From Stappia sp. WLB 29 (GTDB lineage: Bacteria > Pseudomonadota > Alphaproteobacteria > Rhizobiales > Stappiaceae), in contig NZ_JALBGD010000007.1 in the NCBI RefSeq assembly GCF_023507705.1, positions 124,001-188,000 of the forward strand: a stretch of 64,000 nt of DNA, given 5' to 3'. Below the pieces are notes generated by a model. The model did no database searches. It had not been told where the DNA came from and saw only the letters and a list, made by a program, of their open reading frames with translations. Position 1 is the first letter of the stretch. The number at the start of each line of letters is the position of its first letter. Position numbers and translations under genes: made by a program. Shown piece after piece: positions 17,839-27,674 of this stretch.

Positions 17839-18738
17839 ATGCACCATGACGCCCTCATCATCGGCGGCAGCTTTGCCGGACTGTCCGCGGCCCTTTATCT
17901 GGCGCGCGCCCGCAAGAGCGTCTGCGTCGTGGATGCGGCCGCGCCGCGAAACCGCTTCGCCGCCACCTCCCACGGATTCTTCGCCCAGGACGGCAGCGAT
18001 CCGCAGGCCATGCTCCAGACCATGCACCGACAGCTCGCCGCCTATCCGACCGTCGGTTTCCTCACGGATACGGCTGTCGAAGCGTGCGAGGACGACGGCG
18101 TGTTCCAGGTTGCGCTGCGCAGCGGCGCTCTGGTCACCGGCAAGCGCCTGCTTCTGGCCTTCGGCATTTCCGACGTGATGCCGGGGACGCCGGGGCTGGC
18201 GGAGCGCTGGGGCACGTCCGTCCTCCATTGCCCCTATTGTCACGGCTACGAGTTCAGCGGCCGGCCGCTCGGCGTGCTGAAGACCTCGCCGCTCTCGCAT
18301 CACCAGGCCATGATGATCAGCGAGTGGGGCCCGACCACGCTCTATCTCGACGGCGGCGACCTGGAGACGGAGCACCGCGACGCGCTTGCCCGGCGCGGCA
18401 TCCGGATCGAACCTGCGGCCGTCGACCGCCTGACCGGCGAAGGCCGGAATCTGTCGCATATCCATCTGGCCGATGGTCGGTCCTGTCCGCTCGAAGCGCT
18501 GTTCATCACCCCCCGCAACCGCCTCAACAGCGCCATCGCCGAACAGATCGGCTGCGCGATCGAGGCCGGGCCGCTCGGGTCGGCGATCAAGGTGGACGAG
18601 ATGCGGATGACCAGCGCAGCGAACGTCTTCGCGGCCGGCGACATCACCCGCATGGCGCACAATGTCACCTTCGCCTGCGCCGATGGCGTCATGGCGGCCC
18701 TGGCGATGCACCGCTCCCTGGTCTTCGAGGCCGCCTGA
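17839..18738 (+). CDS. FAD/NAD(P)-dependent oxidoreductase, thioredoxin-reductase-like
   Basis: A 299-residue flavoprotein. It has an N-terminal FAD fold LIIGGSFAGLSAAL, a CPYCHGYEF site in the position of the thioredoxin reductase CxxC, and a C-terminal FAD motif NVFAAGDIT. CPYC with following HGYE is the variant seen in small TrxR-like proteins controlled by Rrf2 regulators rather than in true TrxB. The ATG at 17839 starts one residue group before the FAD motif. Its stop overlaps the next start (TGATG), so it is coupled to a methyltransferase. Confidence 0.9.
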   Translation: MHHDALIIGGSFAGLSAALYLARARKSVCVVDAAAPRNRFAATSHGFFAQDGSDPQAMLQTMHRQLAAYPTVGFLTDTAVEACEDDGVFQVALRSGALVTGKRLLLAFGISDVMPGTPGLAERWGTSVLHCPYCHGYEFSGRPLGVLKTSPLSHHQAMMISEWGPTTLYLDGGDLETEHRDALARRGIRIEPAAVDRLTGEGRNLSHIHLADGRSCPLEALFITPRNRLNSAIAEQIGCAIEAGPLGSAIKVDEMRMTSAANVFAAGDITRMAHNVTFACADGVMAALAMHRSLVFEAA

Positions 18739-19412
18739 TGAGCACCGCACCGTTCTCGGATCCGGCGGCCGTTGCGTCCTACACGCAGGACACCCCGGCC
18801 AAGGTGCCGGGACTGGCCGACCTGCACCGGATGACGACGGTTCTTCTCGGCGAGCGCGCGGAAAGCACCGCCCATATCCTCGTGGTCGGCGCCGGCGGCG
18901 GACTGGAGCTGCAGGCGATGGCCGAGGCGCGGCCCGGCTGGCGGTTCACCGGCGTCGATCCCTCCCCGGCGATGCTCGACATCGCGCGGCGCACGACCGC
19001 CGCCCATGCCGCCCGGATCGCGCTTCTGGAGGGCACCGTCGACGACGCGCCGGCCGGTCCGTTCGGCGGCGCGACATGCCTGCTGGTGCTGCACTTCCTG
19101 GACAGGGGCGAGCGGCTGCGCAGCTTGCGGGAAATCCGCCGCCGCCTGACGCCGGGTGCCGCGCTCGTCACGGCGCATCACACCGCGCCGGACGGCGAGG
19201 CGGAGCGCTGGCTGACCCGCTCGGCCGCTTTTGCGAGACGGGTCGGTACCGATCCGTCACGGGACGCCGCCTCGGCAAAGGCGATGGCCGAGCGCCTGCC
19301 ACTGCTCTCGCCGGCCGAGGAGGAGGCGCTTTTGCGGGAGGCCGGCTTTTGCGCGCCGGCGCTGTTCTATGCCGCCTTTTCGTTTCGCGGCTGGGTCGCA
19401 TACGCCGGCTGA
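18738..19412 (+). CDS. Class I SAM-dependent methyltransferase
   Basis: A 224-residue enzyme. The SAM-binding motif is ILVVGAGGGLELQ near residues 45-57, with the acidic end of strand 2 in FTGVDPSPAML. A conserved TCLLVLHFL strand 4 follows. Start ATG overlaps the upstream stop by one base, so it is coupled to the flavoprotein and probably under the same Rrf2 control. Substrate unknown. Confidence 0.88.
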   Translation: MSTAPFSDPAAVASYTQDTPAKVPGLADLHRMTTVLLGERAESTAHILVVGAGGGLELQAMAEARPGWRFTGVDPSPAMLDIARRTTAAHAARIALLEGTVDDAPAGPFGGATCLLVLHFLDRGERLRSLREIRRRLTPGAALVTAHHTAPDGEAERWLTRSAAFARRVGTDPSRDAASAKAMAERLPLLSPAEEEALLREAGFCAPALFYAAFSFRGWVAYAG

Positions 19413-19538
19413 GCGCCGCCCGCTTGCCGTCCTGGGGGTCTGCACCCGCGACCGGGGCATGCGGCGATGGGACGTTCTCCAACAGTCCCGACACTTGCGG
19501 CAAGATGTCAGGACCCGCCGCTGGCAGATCCTTTGTCG

Positions 19539-20429
19539 CTATCGCCACCGCTTTACGTGGTCGACCAGGGCCCGAAGCTTCGGGGCAAGATTCCGCCGGT
19601 TGGGAAAATACAGGAAGAAGCCTGCGAAGGGCGGGCAGTAGTCTTCGAGGAGTGGCACCAACTGGCCGGATAGGACATAGGGCCTGAAGGTCTCCTCCAT
19701 CCCGAAGGTTATGCCTCCCCCGGCGCAGGCCGTGCGGATCATCAGCCACATGTCATTGGTGGTAATTTCAGGATCGACGGCGACGTCGTACTCGCGCCCG
19801 TCTTCGCCAAACTCCCAGCGGTAAGGCGCTGTCTGCGGTGCGGGACGCCAGCCGATGCAGCGATGCTGCGTCAACTCGGACGGATGCGATGGTTTGCCGA
19901 AGCGCTCGATATAGGCAGGTGCGGCAACCACGGTCTGGCGCTGCTCGCCCGACACCGGGATGGCGATCATGTCCTGGTCGATCACTTCGCCAAGCCGCAC
20001 CCCTGCATCATAGCCCTCCGCCACGATGTCGAATTCCTCATCCGTAACGGTCACATCGATCCGAACGGCCGGATTTGCGTCCGCGAAGCCGGCCAGCAGC
20101 GGTCCTGAGATGAAACGTTCCGCGATCGAGGACACCGCCAGCCGCAAAAGGCCTCTTGGTGCCTCGTCCCGATCCGCTGCGGCGTCCAAGGCCAGGCCGA
20201 CCTCGGCGATGGCCGGCGCCACGCGCTGGAAAAGCTGCTCTCCGGCCTCGGTCAGGCTGACGCTTCGCGTCGTTCGCTGGATCAGCGCGACGCCAAGGCG
20301 ATCCTCGAGGCGCCGGATGGTCTGGCTAACCGCCGGCCGAGTCACACCCAGATGCTCCGCGGCCGCGCGAAAACTTCGCATCTCCGCGACGGCCAGAAAC
20401 ACAGAAATTCCAGTGAGATCGACAGCCAT
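19539..20429 (-). CDS. LysR family transcriptional regulator
   Basis: A 296-residue LysR protein (HTH FRAAAEHLGVTRPAVSQTIRRLE; substrate domain to the end). The ATG at 20429 (MAVDLTGISVFL) is preferred over an upstream TTG. It is divergent from the aldo-keto reductase at 20527 and resembles the second LysR at 23103 in layout. It probably activates the reductase. Confidence 0.92.
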   Translation of the reverse strand: MAVDLTGISVFLAVAEMRSFRAAAEHLGVTRPAVSQTIRRLEDRLGVALIQRTTRSVSLTEAGEQLFQRVAPAIAEVGLALDAAADRDEAPRGLLRLAVSSIAERFISGPLLAGFADANPAVRIDVTVTDEEFDIVAEGYDAGVRLGEVIDQDMIAIPVSGEQRQTVVAAPAYIERFGKPSHPSELTQHRCIGWRPAPQTAPYRWEFGEDGREYDVAVDPEITTNDMWLMIRTACAGGGITFGMEETFRPYVLSGQLVPLLEDYCPPFAGFFLYFPNRRNLAPKLRALVDHVKRWR

Positions 20430-20449
20430 TGGTAACTTGAGATTACCAA
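20429..20449. promoter_or_regulatory. Perfect dyad at the lysR start, likely LysR operator
   Basis: TTGGTAA and TTACCAA arms, seven bases each with a seven-base spacer, abut the lysR start codon in the gap to the aldo-keto reductase. This position would give autorepression and divergent activation. Confidence 0.6.
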
Positions 20450-20526
20450 CTTTGTTACGATTGGGCAAGTTGTCCGTTGTGCTGGCGGCCTCTAGTTTTC
20501 GGTCAGCGAATTGAGGAGGCCAACAA

Positions 20527-21585
20527 ATGACTCTCGCTGACTACAGGTTGCTGGGGCGCTCGGGTTTGCATGTTTCGCCGTTGAGCCTGGGCACCATGAC
20601 GTTCGGATCGGATTGGGGCTGGGGCGCGGATCGTCACGAGGCCCGCCGCATCTTCGATCTCTACGTCGATCAAGGCGGCAATTTCATAGATACCTCGGTG
20701 AACTACACCAACGGGGCGGCCGAACGCTTCCTCGGGGAATTCGTCGGCGACAAGAGGGAGCGGCTTGTCCTCGCGACGAAATTCACGATGGCCCGCGAGC
20801 CCGGCAACCCCAATTCGGGCGGCAACCACCGCCTCAACATGGTGCGGTCTGTCGAGCAAAGCCTGAGGCAGCTCGCCACCGACCGGGTCGATCTCCTTTA
20901 TCTCCACGGATGGGACATGACGACCCAGCCGGAAGAAGTGATGCGGGCCCTCGACGACCTCGTCCGATCCGGCAAAATCCTCTATGTCGGAATCTGCAAT
21001 ACGCCTGCCTGGCGGATCGCCGAAATGCATACCCTCGCCGGCCTGCGAGGATGGTCGCCCTTCGTCGCGCTTCAGATCGAATACAGCCTGGTGGAGCGCA
21101 CCGTCGAGCATGAACTCATGCCGATGGCTGCCGCAATGGGGCTCGGCGTGCTCCCTTGGTCGCCGCTGGGTGGCGGCGTGCTGGCCGGCAAATACACCAG
21201 GTCGGACGTCCAGGATTCGCGCGATGCCGCGGTGTCTCCGAGCCGCAAGGGCGTCATCGCCTCATCGGGGCATCTCACCGAGCGCTCGATCGAGATTGCG
21301 CAGGAAGTTCGCGCCGTGGCCGACGAAGTGGGATCGACGCCGTCTCAGATCGCGCTGGCATGGACGCTCGCGAACCCAATGGTCGTGTCGCCCATCATGG
21401 GCGCCCGCACCCTCGCCCAGGCGGAGGAGAATCTGGGCGCTCTCGAAGTGGCGCTGTCGCCAGAACAGCTCGATCGCCTGAACCGGGTCAGCGCGCCCGA
21501 TCCGATATTTCCCGACCGCTTCGTGGAACGCCCCTTGGTTCAGCAGCTCATCTTCGGCGGAGCTGCCGTCGCTCGCCGTATCTGA
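20527..21585 (+). CDS. Aldo/keto reductase
   Basis: A 352-residue NADPH-dependent (beta/alpha)8 reductase. The tetrad is visible: Asp and Tyr in NFIDTSVNYTNGAAE, Lys in LATKFTMA, His in LLYLHGWD. It belongs to the YajO/Tas-like group that reduces aldehydes and quinones. An exported NTF2-like protein follows closely, and a LysR gene with a dyad lies upstream. The cofactor site near the end (SPIMGARTLAQAEENL) is intact. Confidence 0.93.
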   Translation: MTLADYRLLGRSGLHVSPLSLGTMTFGSDWGWGADRHEARRIFDLYVDQGGNFIDTSVNYTNGAAERFLGEFVGDKRERLVLATKFTMAREPGNPNSGGNHRLNMVRSVEQSLRQLATDRVDLLYLHGWDMTTQPEEVMRALDDLVRSGKILYVGICNTPAWRIAEMHTLAGLRGWSPFVALQIEYSLVERTVEHELMPMAAAMGLGVLPWSPLGGGVLAGKYTRSDVQDSRDAAVSPSRKGVIASSGHLTERSIEIAQEVRAVADEVGSTPSQIALAWTLANPMVVSPIMGARTLAQAEENLGALEVALSPEQLDRLNRVSAPDPIFPDRFVERPLVQQLIFGGAAVARRI

Positions 21586-21626
21586 AAGACTTACTTCCCC
21601 TGCATGCCAACGACAGGAACGATCCC

Positions 21627-22178
21627 ATGGCCCTCTTTTCATTGCGCTCCCGCCTTGCAGACGCCGGTCGCAGGCTGCTCATCGCGTCTGCATTCCTGGC
21701 CGTCGTCGAGCAGGCGCATGCCGAGATCACAGCCTCCGACCCGGGCGCGGAGACCCATGACACTGCCATCGAAATGCGGAACAAGGCCATTGTCCGCGAG
21801 GCTTTCGAGAAGTGGCGCGAAGGAACCTACGTCTTCGCCGCGCTTCTCGCCCCCGATGTCGTTTGGACGATCCACGGCTCTGGTCCGGTAGCGGGCACGT
21901 ACCGTAGCCAAGACGACTTCGTCGAACGGGCATCGCGCCCCCTGACAAGCCGTCTCGCCACCCCGGTCGTACCGGAGGTACGCAGCATCTATGCCGAGGG
22001 AGACACGGTCCTCATCCGCTTCGACGGTTCGGCGACGACGACCTCGGGTGCACCATACCGCAACCAGTTCCTCTGGATGTTCCGGATGAAGGACGGTTTG
22101 GTCATCGAGGCCGAGGCGTTTCTGGATCTCGTTGCCTATCAGCAGGTCGTGGAGAACAACGAGCCGCGCGCGCAATAG
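21627..22178 (+). CDS. Exported NTF2/SnoaL-like protein
   Basis: A 183-residue protein with a Sec signal (residues about 1-32, ending VEQAHA). The rest is a SnoaL/NTF2-like cone-fold domain (IVREAFEKWREGTYVFAALLAPDVVWTI; FRMKDGLVIEAEAFLD). It lies 41 bases after the aldo-keto reductase and is probably in the same transcript. Such proteins bind small hydrophobic ligands; substrate unknown. Confidence 0.8.
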   Translation: MALFSLRSRLADAGRRLLIASAFLAVVEQAHAEITASDPGAETHDTAIEMRNKAIVREAFEKWREGTYVFAALLAPDVVWTIHGSGPVAGTYRSQDDFVERASRPLTSRLATPVVPEVRSIYAEGDTVLIRFDGSATTTSGAPYRNQFLWMFRMKDGLVIEAEAFLDLVAYQQVVENNEPRAQ

Positions 22179-22301
22179 CCGAAGGTCGCGCGGCCCTGCC
22201 ACGGCCAGCCTCGCACAGCGCGCGACGGTCAGCAGACCTCCGAATCCTTGCAGGGTTCAATTCGGCTTTTGCAGCCAACAGCGATGTTAAGGAGACCGAT
22301 C

Positions 22302-22637
22302 ATGCGACATGCACTCGCAGTCCTGATGACCGCCACACTCTTGAGCCAATCCGTACACGCCGAGGAGCCCGCATTGCGAACGGACCATCCTTACACCGGC
22401 ATGTGGATGACCGACGATGGTCGTGTCCGCCATGAACTTCTGCCCACCGGTCGCTATGTCGAGGCGCGCGGCACACGCGAGCGCGCCTATGAAGGCCGTT
22501 ACGAAGTGACCGGTACGCATATCGAGTATTGGGACGACACCGGCTTTACCGCCGATGGCGATTTCGTGGACCTCGATACCTTGCATCACGGAGGTATGAT
22601 ACTTCGCCGTCAAGCGGATCCAGCCGCAAAGCCCTGA
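22302..22637 (+). CDS. Exported Atu4866-domain protein
   Basis: A 111-residue protein with a signal peptide (residues 1-21, ending SVHA). The mature part, starting HPYTGMWMTDDGRVRHELLP, is the Atu4866 domain common beside LysR/aldo-keto reductase genes in proteobacteria. An AAGGAG site at 22289-22294 supports the ATG at 22302. Function unknown. Confidence 0.85.
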   Translation: MRHALAVLMTATLLSQSVHAEEPALRTDHPYTGMWMTDDGRVRHELLPTGRYVEARGTRERAYEGRYEVTGTHIEYWDDTGFTADGDFVDLDTLHHGGMILRRQADPAAKP

Positions 22638-23102
22638 TGTCCCGCAAGCGGCAAAGGCGGCGCGCAGCGAGCGCGGCGCGAAAGCCGGGCGCGTGCAAGG
22701 CGACGACCGCGGCGTCGCCGTAGCCGCGCGCGATCCCTTCCTCACCAAAAGCGAATGCCAGCGTAGAGGTCATGGAATTCCTCCTCGGCCGCTGCCCATT
22801 CGCGACACATCCGATCCCGCCGATGGGCTACTTACGAGAACCTGGCGGGGAGACCCGTGAGGACCTGACGCTCGTCGTCGCCGACGACCGCATGACCGAA
22901 CATCTCCGGCGTCCGGAAGGGATCGAAATCAGGATCGAATGGCAGCGCGTCGAACGAGGCATGAAAGGTGGCCGGTTCGGACAAGGTCCCGACTTTGCGC
23001 TGAAGAGCTTCCGCCCTCCGACCACGAGGACCATACCATGCGCTTCAATCGCCCTTTCATGTTCGAGGCAGGCACCGCGCAAGCTGCGTTGTGCTTCGAA
23101 AA
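22638..23102. other. Degenerate 465-base gap with possible gene fragments
   Basis: No intact gene is supported. On the minus strand a GAGGAG site precedes ATG at 22773 (MTSTLAFAFGEEGIARGYG), but that frame runs into the Atu4866 gene. Another minus-strand stretch ending with a stop at 22832 reads protein-like (DALPFDPDFDPFRTPEMFG) without a start. A plus-strand ATG at 23038 begins a 29-residue piece (PFMFEAGTAQAALCFENYV) resembling the start of PhnB/VOC-type proteins. The likely reading is remains of deleted genes. Confidence 0.4.
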
Positions 23103-24008
23103 TTACGTTCGGCCTTCCCAATCGTAACGCCTAACGTAATCGAGAAACGCACGCATGGTCGCGCTCGGGAGGCGGCGGCTGGGGTAATACAAAAACCAGT
23201 GCGGCAAGATCGGGCTCCAATCGGAGAGGAGCTCCACCAGCCTGCCACTCAGGATATGGGGCTTGGCATAGTCATCGAAAACATGGGCTATCCCACTGCC
23301 GGCCAGCGCCGCCTGCAGCTCGTTGTGCGCCGAACTGACCATTAAGCGGCCCGTGGGAGTCAGCTCTATCTCTTCGTTTCCATCGGAAAATCGCCAGGTG
23401 ACCAAAGTGCCCCCGGGGAATCTGCGTTTGATGCAGTCATGACTGACAAGATCGTGCGGTACCTGCGGCTGACCGTGCTTTTCGATGTAGTCCGGTGAAG
23501 CCACGATCGCATAGCGAAGCGCCGGGCCAAGCGGGAGCGCGATCATGTCTTGCGCCAGCTGCTTGCCGAATCTGACGCCGGCATCGAAACCCTGTTCCAC
23601 GATGTCGATCACCGCCGCATCGCTGACGATTTCAATGCTCACCTCGGGATAGGCAGCCATGAAGTCGAATGCCAGCGGGCAGAGATAATGATCGACCGCC
23701 GGCGCAGGCGCGTTGATCCGGAGCGTTCCGGACGGAGTGTCCCTCAACTCGTCGACTTCTGCGATCGCTAGCCTGATGTCACTCAATGCGGGCGCCAACC
23801 GTTCAAGAAGGCGTTTTCCGGCTTCCGTGGGAGACACGCTTCTCGTCGTGCGATTGAGGAGCCGGATGCCGAGGGTCTCTTCGAGCGCGTTCATCGTTTG
23901 GCTCAGGGCCGATGAAGACACGCCGCGTTCGAGCGCCGCCGCGCGGAAACCACCGCAGCGGACGATAGAGACGAACACATCAAAGCTGTCGAGGCGAACA
24001 GGCTTCAT
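23103..24008 (-). CDS. LysR family transcriptional regulator
   Basis: A 301-residue LysR protein (HTH RAAALERGVSSSALSQTMNALE; substrate domain LRINAPAPAVDHYLCPLAF onwards). It is divergent from the metallo-hydrolase/reductase/dioxygenase group starting at 24183, which it probably controls, and is the second LysR of this island. Confidence 0.92.
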   Translation of the reverse strand: MKPVRLDSFDVFVSIVRCGGFRAAALERGVSSSALSQTMNALEETLGIRLLNRTTRSVSPTEAGKRLLERLAPALSDIRLAIAEVDELRDTPSGTLRINAPAPAVDHYLCPLAFDFMAAYPEVSIEIVSDAAVIDIVEQGFDAGVRFGKQLAQDMIALPLGPALRYAIVASPDYIEKHGQPQVPHDLVSHDCIKRRFPGGTLVTWRFSDGNEEIELTPTGRLMVSSAHNELQAALAGSGIAHVFDDYAKPHILSGRLVELLSDWSPILPHWFLYYPSRRLPSATMRAFLDYVRRYDWEGRT

Positions 24009-24182
24009 TGGGAAGCAGCGCTAATCAAGCTGATCATGGTTGCGCATCTTATCGGATCAATTGTCCCATGTCATCGTAGGCGCAAAGTTAACTCTCGCGC
24101 CCTGCCCGCTTCCTTTCGCCGGTCATTCCGGCCCCGTACGAGTGAAAGAAGCGGGAGTGTGCCCCACGGGAAGGGAAAACCG

Positions 24183-25175
24183 ATGAATGCCTTCACTCTC
24201 AATAGACGCGCTATCATGCTGTCCGCTGTCGCAGGCGCATACAGCATTCTCGTCCCGGCTTTGAGCGGCTCCAGCAGCGCGAATGCCCAGGCCGCCCCCT
24301 CGCTGAACGGCAACTCCGGTCACTACCGCTTTCGAGTCGGAGAGATCGGCGCGACCGTCTTGAGCGACGGCGTTATCGGCGGTCCTCCTCGCGTCTATGC
24401 CAGCGACGCGCCCGAAGCGGAGCTTGAGGAGGTGCTGCGGCGAGCATTCCTTCCCACCGACCATATGACGCTCAACCTGAATACGCTTTTGATCGAAACC
24501 GGCGGCCGCCGGATTCTGATCGAGGCGGGCGCGGGCAAGACGATGGGCCCCAATGGCGGCCGGATCTTCGACAACCTCGCGGCGATCGGCCTGAGCGCGG
24601 CAGACATCGACACGATCGTCATCTCGCACACCCATCCGGACCACGTCGGCAATCTCAGAACTGCGGATGGCGGCAAGGCCTTCCCCCGCGCCACGGTTTT
24701 CGTGCCGAAGGCGGATTGGGATTTCTTCGTCCGTGCCGATCCGGATCTCTCCTACATGCCGGTGCCCGAGGAATTCCGCCTGCGTTTCGCGGCGAACATC
24801 AAGAACAGCCTCGAACCGGTCATGAACGATGTAGAGCTCTACGAAGCCGGCGCCGAGATCGTGCCGGGCCTCACGACGCTCGTCGCCGCCGGCCACACGC
24901 CGGGCATGGCGACCTTCCTCGTCCACTCCGGAAACGACCAGTTGCTTCTGACCGCCGATCTTGCCTACCACCCGGTCGTCAACGTCGACAATCCCTGGCT
25001 TCCGGGTCCCGACCGCGACAAGGAAACGGCGCTTTCCTCCCGCCGGCGCATCTTCGACAGGGCGGCAACCGACCGCATACCGGTACTCGGCTTCCACTTC
25101 CCCTTCCCCGGCCTCGGCCGGATGCTGAAGACCGATGGCGGCTACATCTGGGTCCCCGCCAACTGGCAGTTTTGA
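24183..25175 (+). CDS. Exported MBL-fold metallo-hydrolase
   Basis: A 330-residue protein. The N-terminus carries a twin-arginine-like signal (NRRAIMLSAVAGAYS, cleavage near ANAQA). The metal motif HTHPDHVGN lies near residues 149-157, a downstream ligand His is in AGHTPGM, and an Asp ligand is in LTADLAYHP. It resembles quorum-quenching or SDS-hydrolase-like exported MBL proteins, but the substrate is not evident. It is the first gene after a divergent LysR. Confidence 0.88.
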   Translation: MNAFTLNRRAIMLSAVAGAYSILVPALSGSSSANAQAAPSLNGNSGHYRFRVGEIGATVLSDGVIGGPPRVYASDAPEAELEEVLRRAFLPTDHMTLNLNTLLIETGGRRILIEAGAGKTMGPNGGRIFDNLAAIGLSAADIDTIVISHTHPDHVGNLRTADGGKAFPRATVFVPKADWDFFVRADPDLSYMPVPEEFRLRFAANIKNSLEPVMNDVELYEAGAEIVPGLTTLVAAGHTPGMATFLVHSGNDQLLLTADLAYHPVVNVDNPWLPGPDRDKETALSSRRRIFDRAATDRIPVLGFHFPFPGLGRMLKTDGGYIWVPANWQF

Positions 25176-25205
25176 ATTCAAGACCAATCGAACAGGGAAG
25201 CTCTC

Positions 25206-26288
25206 ATGGACCAGTCAAAGATCAATCGTCGCGGTTTTCTGGGAACGTTAGGAGCCGCAGCAACCGGGTTGGCGCTCGCCGGCCAGACCGCCGCCACGGC
25301 GCGGGCTCAGGACACGGTCTCCGCAGCCTCTGGCTCCCATCCCACGGTGCTGACCCGCGCCCTGCCCCGCACCGGTGAACAGGTGACCATGCTGGGCCTC
25401 GGAACCTTCCTCACCTTCGACCTGAAACCCGGCGATCGTCGCGACGCTCTTCGTCAGGTCTTCGAACGCTATGTCGCCGCTGGTGGTCGCGTGGTCGACA
25501 CCTCGCCGCTCTATGGCTCGGCCGAGGTCAGCGTCGGCCAGTTCATGGGCGAGTTCGAAGGCTCGGACGATCTGTTTCTCGCCAACAAGGTCTGGGCCAC
25601 GGGCGAATATCTCGGCGACGAAAGCCATGCGGTGGAAAGCTTCAGGCAGTCGCGGATGCGCACCTGGCGCGACACGATCAATCTCATGCAGTGCCACAGC
25701 ATCACCAACGCGCCGGTCGTCATCCCACTGATGAAATCCTGGAAACAGGACGGCCTGATCCGCCATGTCGGAGTGACCCATCACGAATCGGCTGCGCAGG
25801 AGCAACTGCTGGCGATTGTCGAGCGCGGCGATGTCGATTTCATCCAGACGAACTACTCCATCTTCAACCGCGACGCCGAGCGCCGCCTGCTTCCGGCGGC
25901 CGCCGACAAGGGCGTCGGCGTGCTGATCAATCTGCCGCTTGAAAAGGCACGTCTTATGAAGGTCGTCGAGGGGCAGCCGCTTCCAGGTTTCGCCGAGGAG
26001 TTCGGCGCGACGAGTTGGGCCCAGTTCTTTCTGAAATGGGTCATGGCGCATCCCGCCGTCACCAGCGTGCTGTGCGGCACCTCGAACCCCGATCACATGA
26101 GCGACAATATCCAGGCGATGACCGGGCCGCTTCCCGACGAACGCATGCGCGCCCGCATGGTCGCGCACATGGAAACGATCCCAGGCTTCGGCTCCATCGG
26201 TTCGATGCCCTGGTATCCTGGCAAAGAGAACATGTATTCCGGCCTCATAAGGGAGGCGCAGGCCAACGCCGTGCAGCGGCTGCGATAA
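25206..26288 (+). CDS. Tat-exported aldo/keto reductase
   Basis: A 360-residue protein with a clear twin-arginine signal (NRRGFLGTLGAAATGLALAG, cleavage after TARA). The reductase tetrad is recognisable: Asp and Tyr in VVDTSPLYGSAE, Lys in LANKVW, His in MQCHSI. Export through Tat implies the folded protein leaves with its cofactor bound. It lies 30 bases after the MBL gene. Confidence 0.9.
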   Translation: MDQSKINRRGFLGTLGAAATGLALAGQTAATARAQDTVSAASGSHPTVLTRALPRTGEQVTMLGLGTFLTFDLKPGDRRDALRQVFERYVAAGGRVVDTSPLYGSAEVSVGQFMGEFEGSDDLFLANKVWATGEYLGDESHAVESFRQSRMRTWRDTINLMQCHSITNAPVVIPLMKSWKQDGLIRHVGVTHHESAAQEQLLAIVERGDVDFIQTNYSIFNRDAERRLLPAAADKGVGVLINLPLEKARLMKVVEGQPLPGFAEEFGATSWAQFFLKWVMAHPAVTSVLCGTSNPDHMSDNIQAMTGPLPDERMRARMVAHMETIPGFGSIGSMPWYPGKENMYSGLIREAQANAVQRLR

Positions 26289-26337
26289 CCGCTCCGGACT
26301 CGTCATCAGCAACCTCACCGAACCCCGGAGACCGACC

Positions 26338-26922
26338 GTGCCCTCCACCCGACGCTCTCTTCTGACGGCCCTTCTGGCACTGCCTCTCATCGATGCCGCC
26401 AGGACGAGGGCTTTCGCGCAGGCCGCGCCCGAGTTGCCGCTGACACTCTCCTGCGAAGATGGGGACGACCGCACCCTGGAAAGGGAGGCCGGCCCCTTCT
26501 TCCGGCCGAACTCGCCGCTCGAACGCGATCTTTATACCGACGCTCCCGGCGGCGAGCGGATCACCGTCGTGGGGTTTGTCCTCGACAAGAGCTGCCGGCC
26601 GCTCGCCGGCAGCCTTGTCGAGATTTGGCATGCGGACGAAAACGGCGACTATGACCGCGTCGGCTTTCGCCTTCGCGGGCACCAGTTCACCGACGCGAAG
26701 GGGCGCTGGTGGTTCAACACCATCGTACCGGCGCTTTATCCCGGCCGCACCCGCCATTTCCACTTCAAGGTCCAGCGTCCCGGCGGGCGCGTCCTCACCA
26801 CCCAGCTCTATTTTCCCGGAGAGCCCGGGAACTCTAGAGATCGTCTCTTTCACGAGACCCTGCTTCTCGACATGAAGCAAACCGGCGACGGTTGGTTCGG
26901 GAGGTTCGATTTCGTCATTTGA
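26338..26922 (+). CDS. Intradiol ring-cleavage dioxygenase-like protein, exported
   Basis: A 194-residue protein with a GTG start after CCCCGGAG and a twin-arginine-like signal (STRRSLLTALLALPL, ending AFAQ). The intradiol fold is seen in VVGFVLDKSCRPLAGSLVEIWHAD, and the non-haem iron ligands fit Tyr in LYTD and ALYPGR plus the HFHF pair. This cluster's exported reductase and hydrolase suggest periplasmic processing of aromatic or quinone compounds. Confidence 0.85.
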   Translation: MPSTRRSLLTALLALPLIDAARTRAFAQAAPELPLTLSCEDGDDRTLEREAGPFFRPNSPLERDLYTDAPGGERITVVGFVLDKSCRPLAGSLVEIWHADENGDYDRVGFRLRGHQFTDAKGRWWFNTIVPALYPGRTRHFHFKVQRPGGRVLTTQLYFPGEPGNSRDRLFHETLLLDMKQTGDGWFGRFDFVI

Positions 26923-27062
26923 ATGAACCAAGGCCGTTCGACCGGAAGCACATGAGCGGCAAGGCGGTCCACGCCCGTGACGGAGCGGATCGCGCCGAAC
27001 TCGCAGCCGTCGCGGAAATCGCCCTGGCCGGCCGATTCCATGGCGGCGGCGCGCTTCTTGCG

Positions 27063-27674
27063 TCAGGGACGGCCCGCGGTCGTAGCGTGCAGCCGATGGA
27101 TCTTACGACGCTGAATGCGGTAGACGGCAGCCGGAGGCACGTTTGCGAAGGTGCCGCCCACATAGGTGGCCTTGAGGCCCAACCGGTCGAGCAACGGACG
27201 CGATACCGGACAGCGCGGACCATATGTGAACTGATAAAACGCACCGTTGGCGCGAAGATGCGCGAAGGCGCCTTCCAGGATCGAATAGACCGTTCGTGGT
27301 GCCATCGAGAGAAGCGGCAGGCCGCTGATGACGGCCCCTGCCGGCATGTCGTCGAAAAACTCGATGTCGCGCAGTCGCGCCGCATCCATGCACAATGTCT
27401 TCGCACGTGGGAAATCGGCATTCAGCTTCGCGGCAAACTCCTTCCCGAATTCGATGAGCGCGAGGTTCTCCTCGGCAACCCCTCGCGCCAACAGCGCGCG
27501 CGTGAACACCCCCGTTCCGGGACCGAGTTCGAGGATTGGCCCGGTTTCCGCAGAAACCTCCGATACCATCAAAGCCGCCAGCGCCCGTCCGGACGGCGTC
27601 ACGGCCGCAACCCTGAACGGTTCGGATAGCCAGGCGCGGAAGAATTGGAGGGTCTCTGATGACCTGCTCAGCAT
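27063..27674 (-). CDS. Phospholipid N-methyltransferase-like SAM enzyme (PmtA-like)
   Basis: A 203-residue class I methyltransferase. The start FFRAWLSEPFRVAAVTPSG is typical of PmtA-like phosphatidylethanolamine methyltransferases, followed by SAM motif ILELGPGTGVFT and the ISGLPLLSM strand. The ATG at 27674 overlaps the DedA stop by seven bases, so both are coupled and may act on the membrane together. The precise acceptor is not certain. Confidence 0.8.
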   Translation of the reverse strand: MLSRSSETLQFFRAWLSEPFRVAAVTPSGRALAALMVSEVSAETGPILELGPGTGVFTRALLARGVAEENLALIEFGKEFAAKLNADFPRAKTLCMDAARLRDIEFFDDMPAGAVISGLPLLSMAPRTVYSILEGAFAHLRANGAFYQFTYGPRCPVSRPLLDRLGLKATYVGGTFANVPPAAVYRIQRRKIHRLHATTAGRP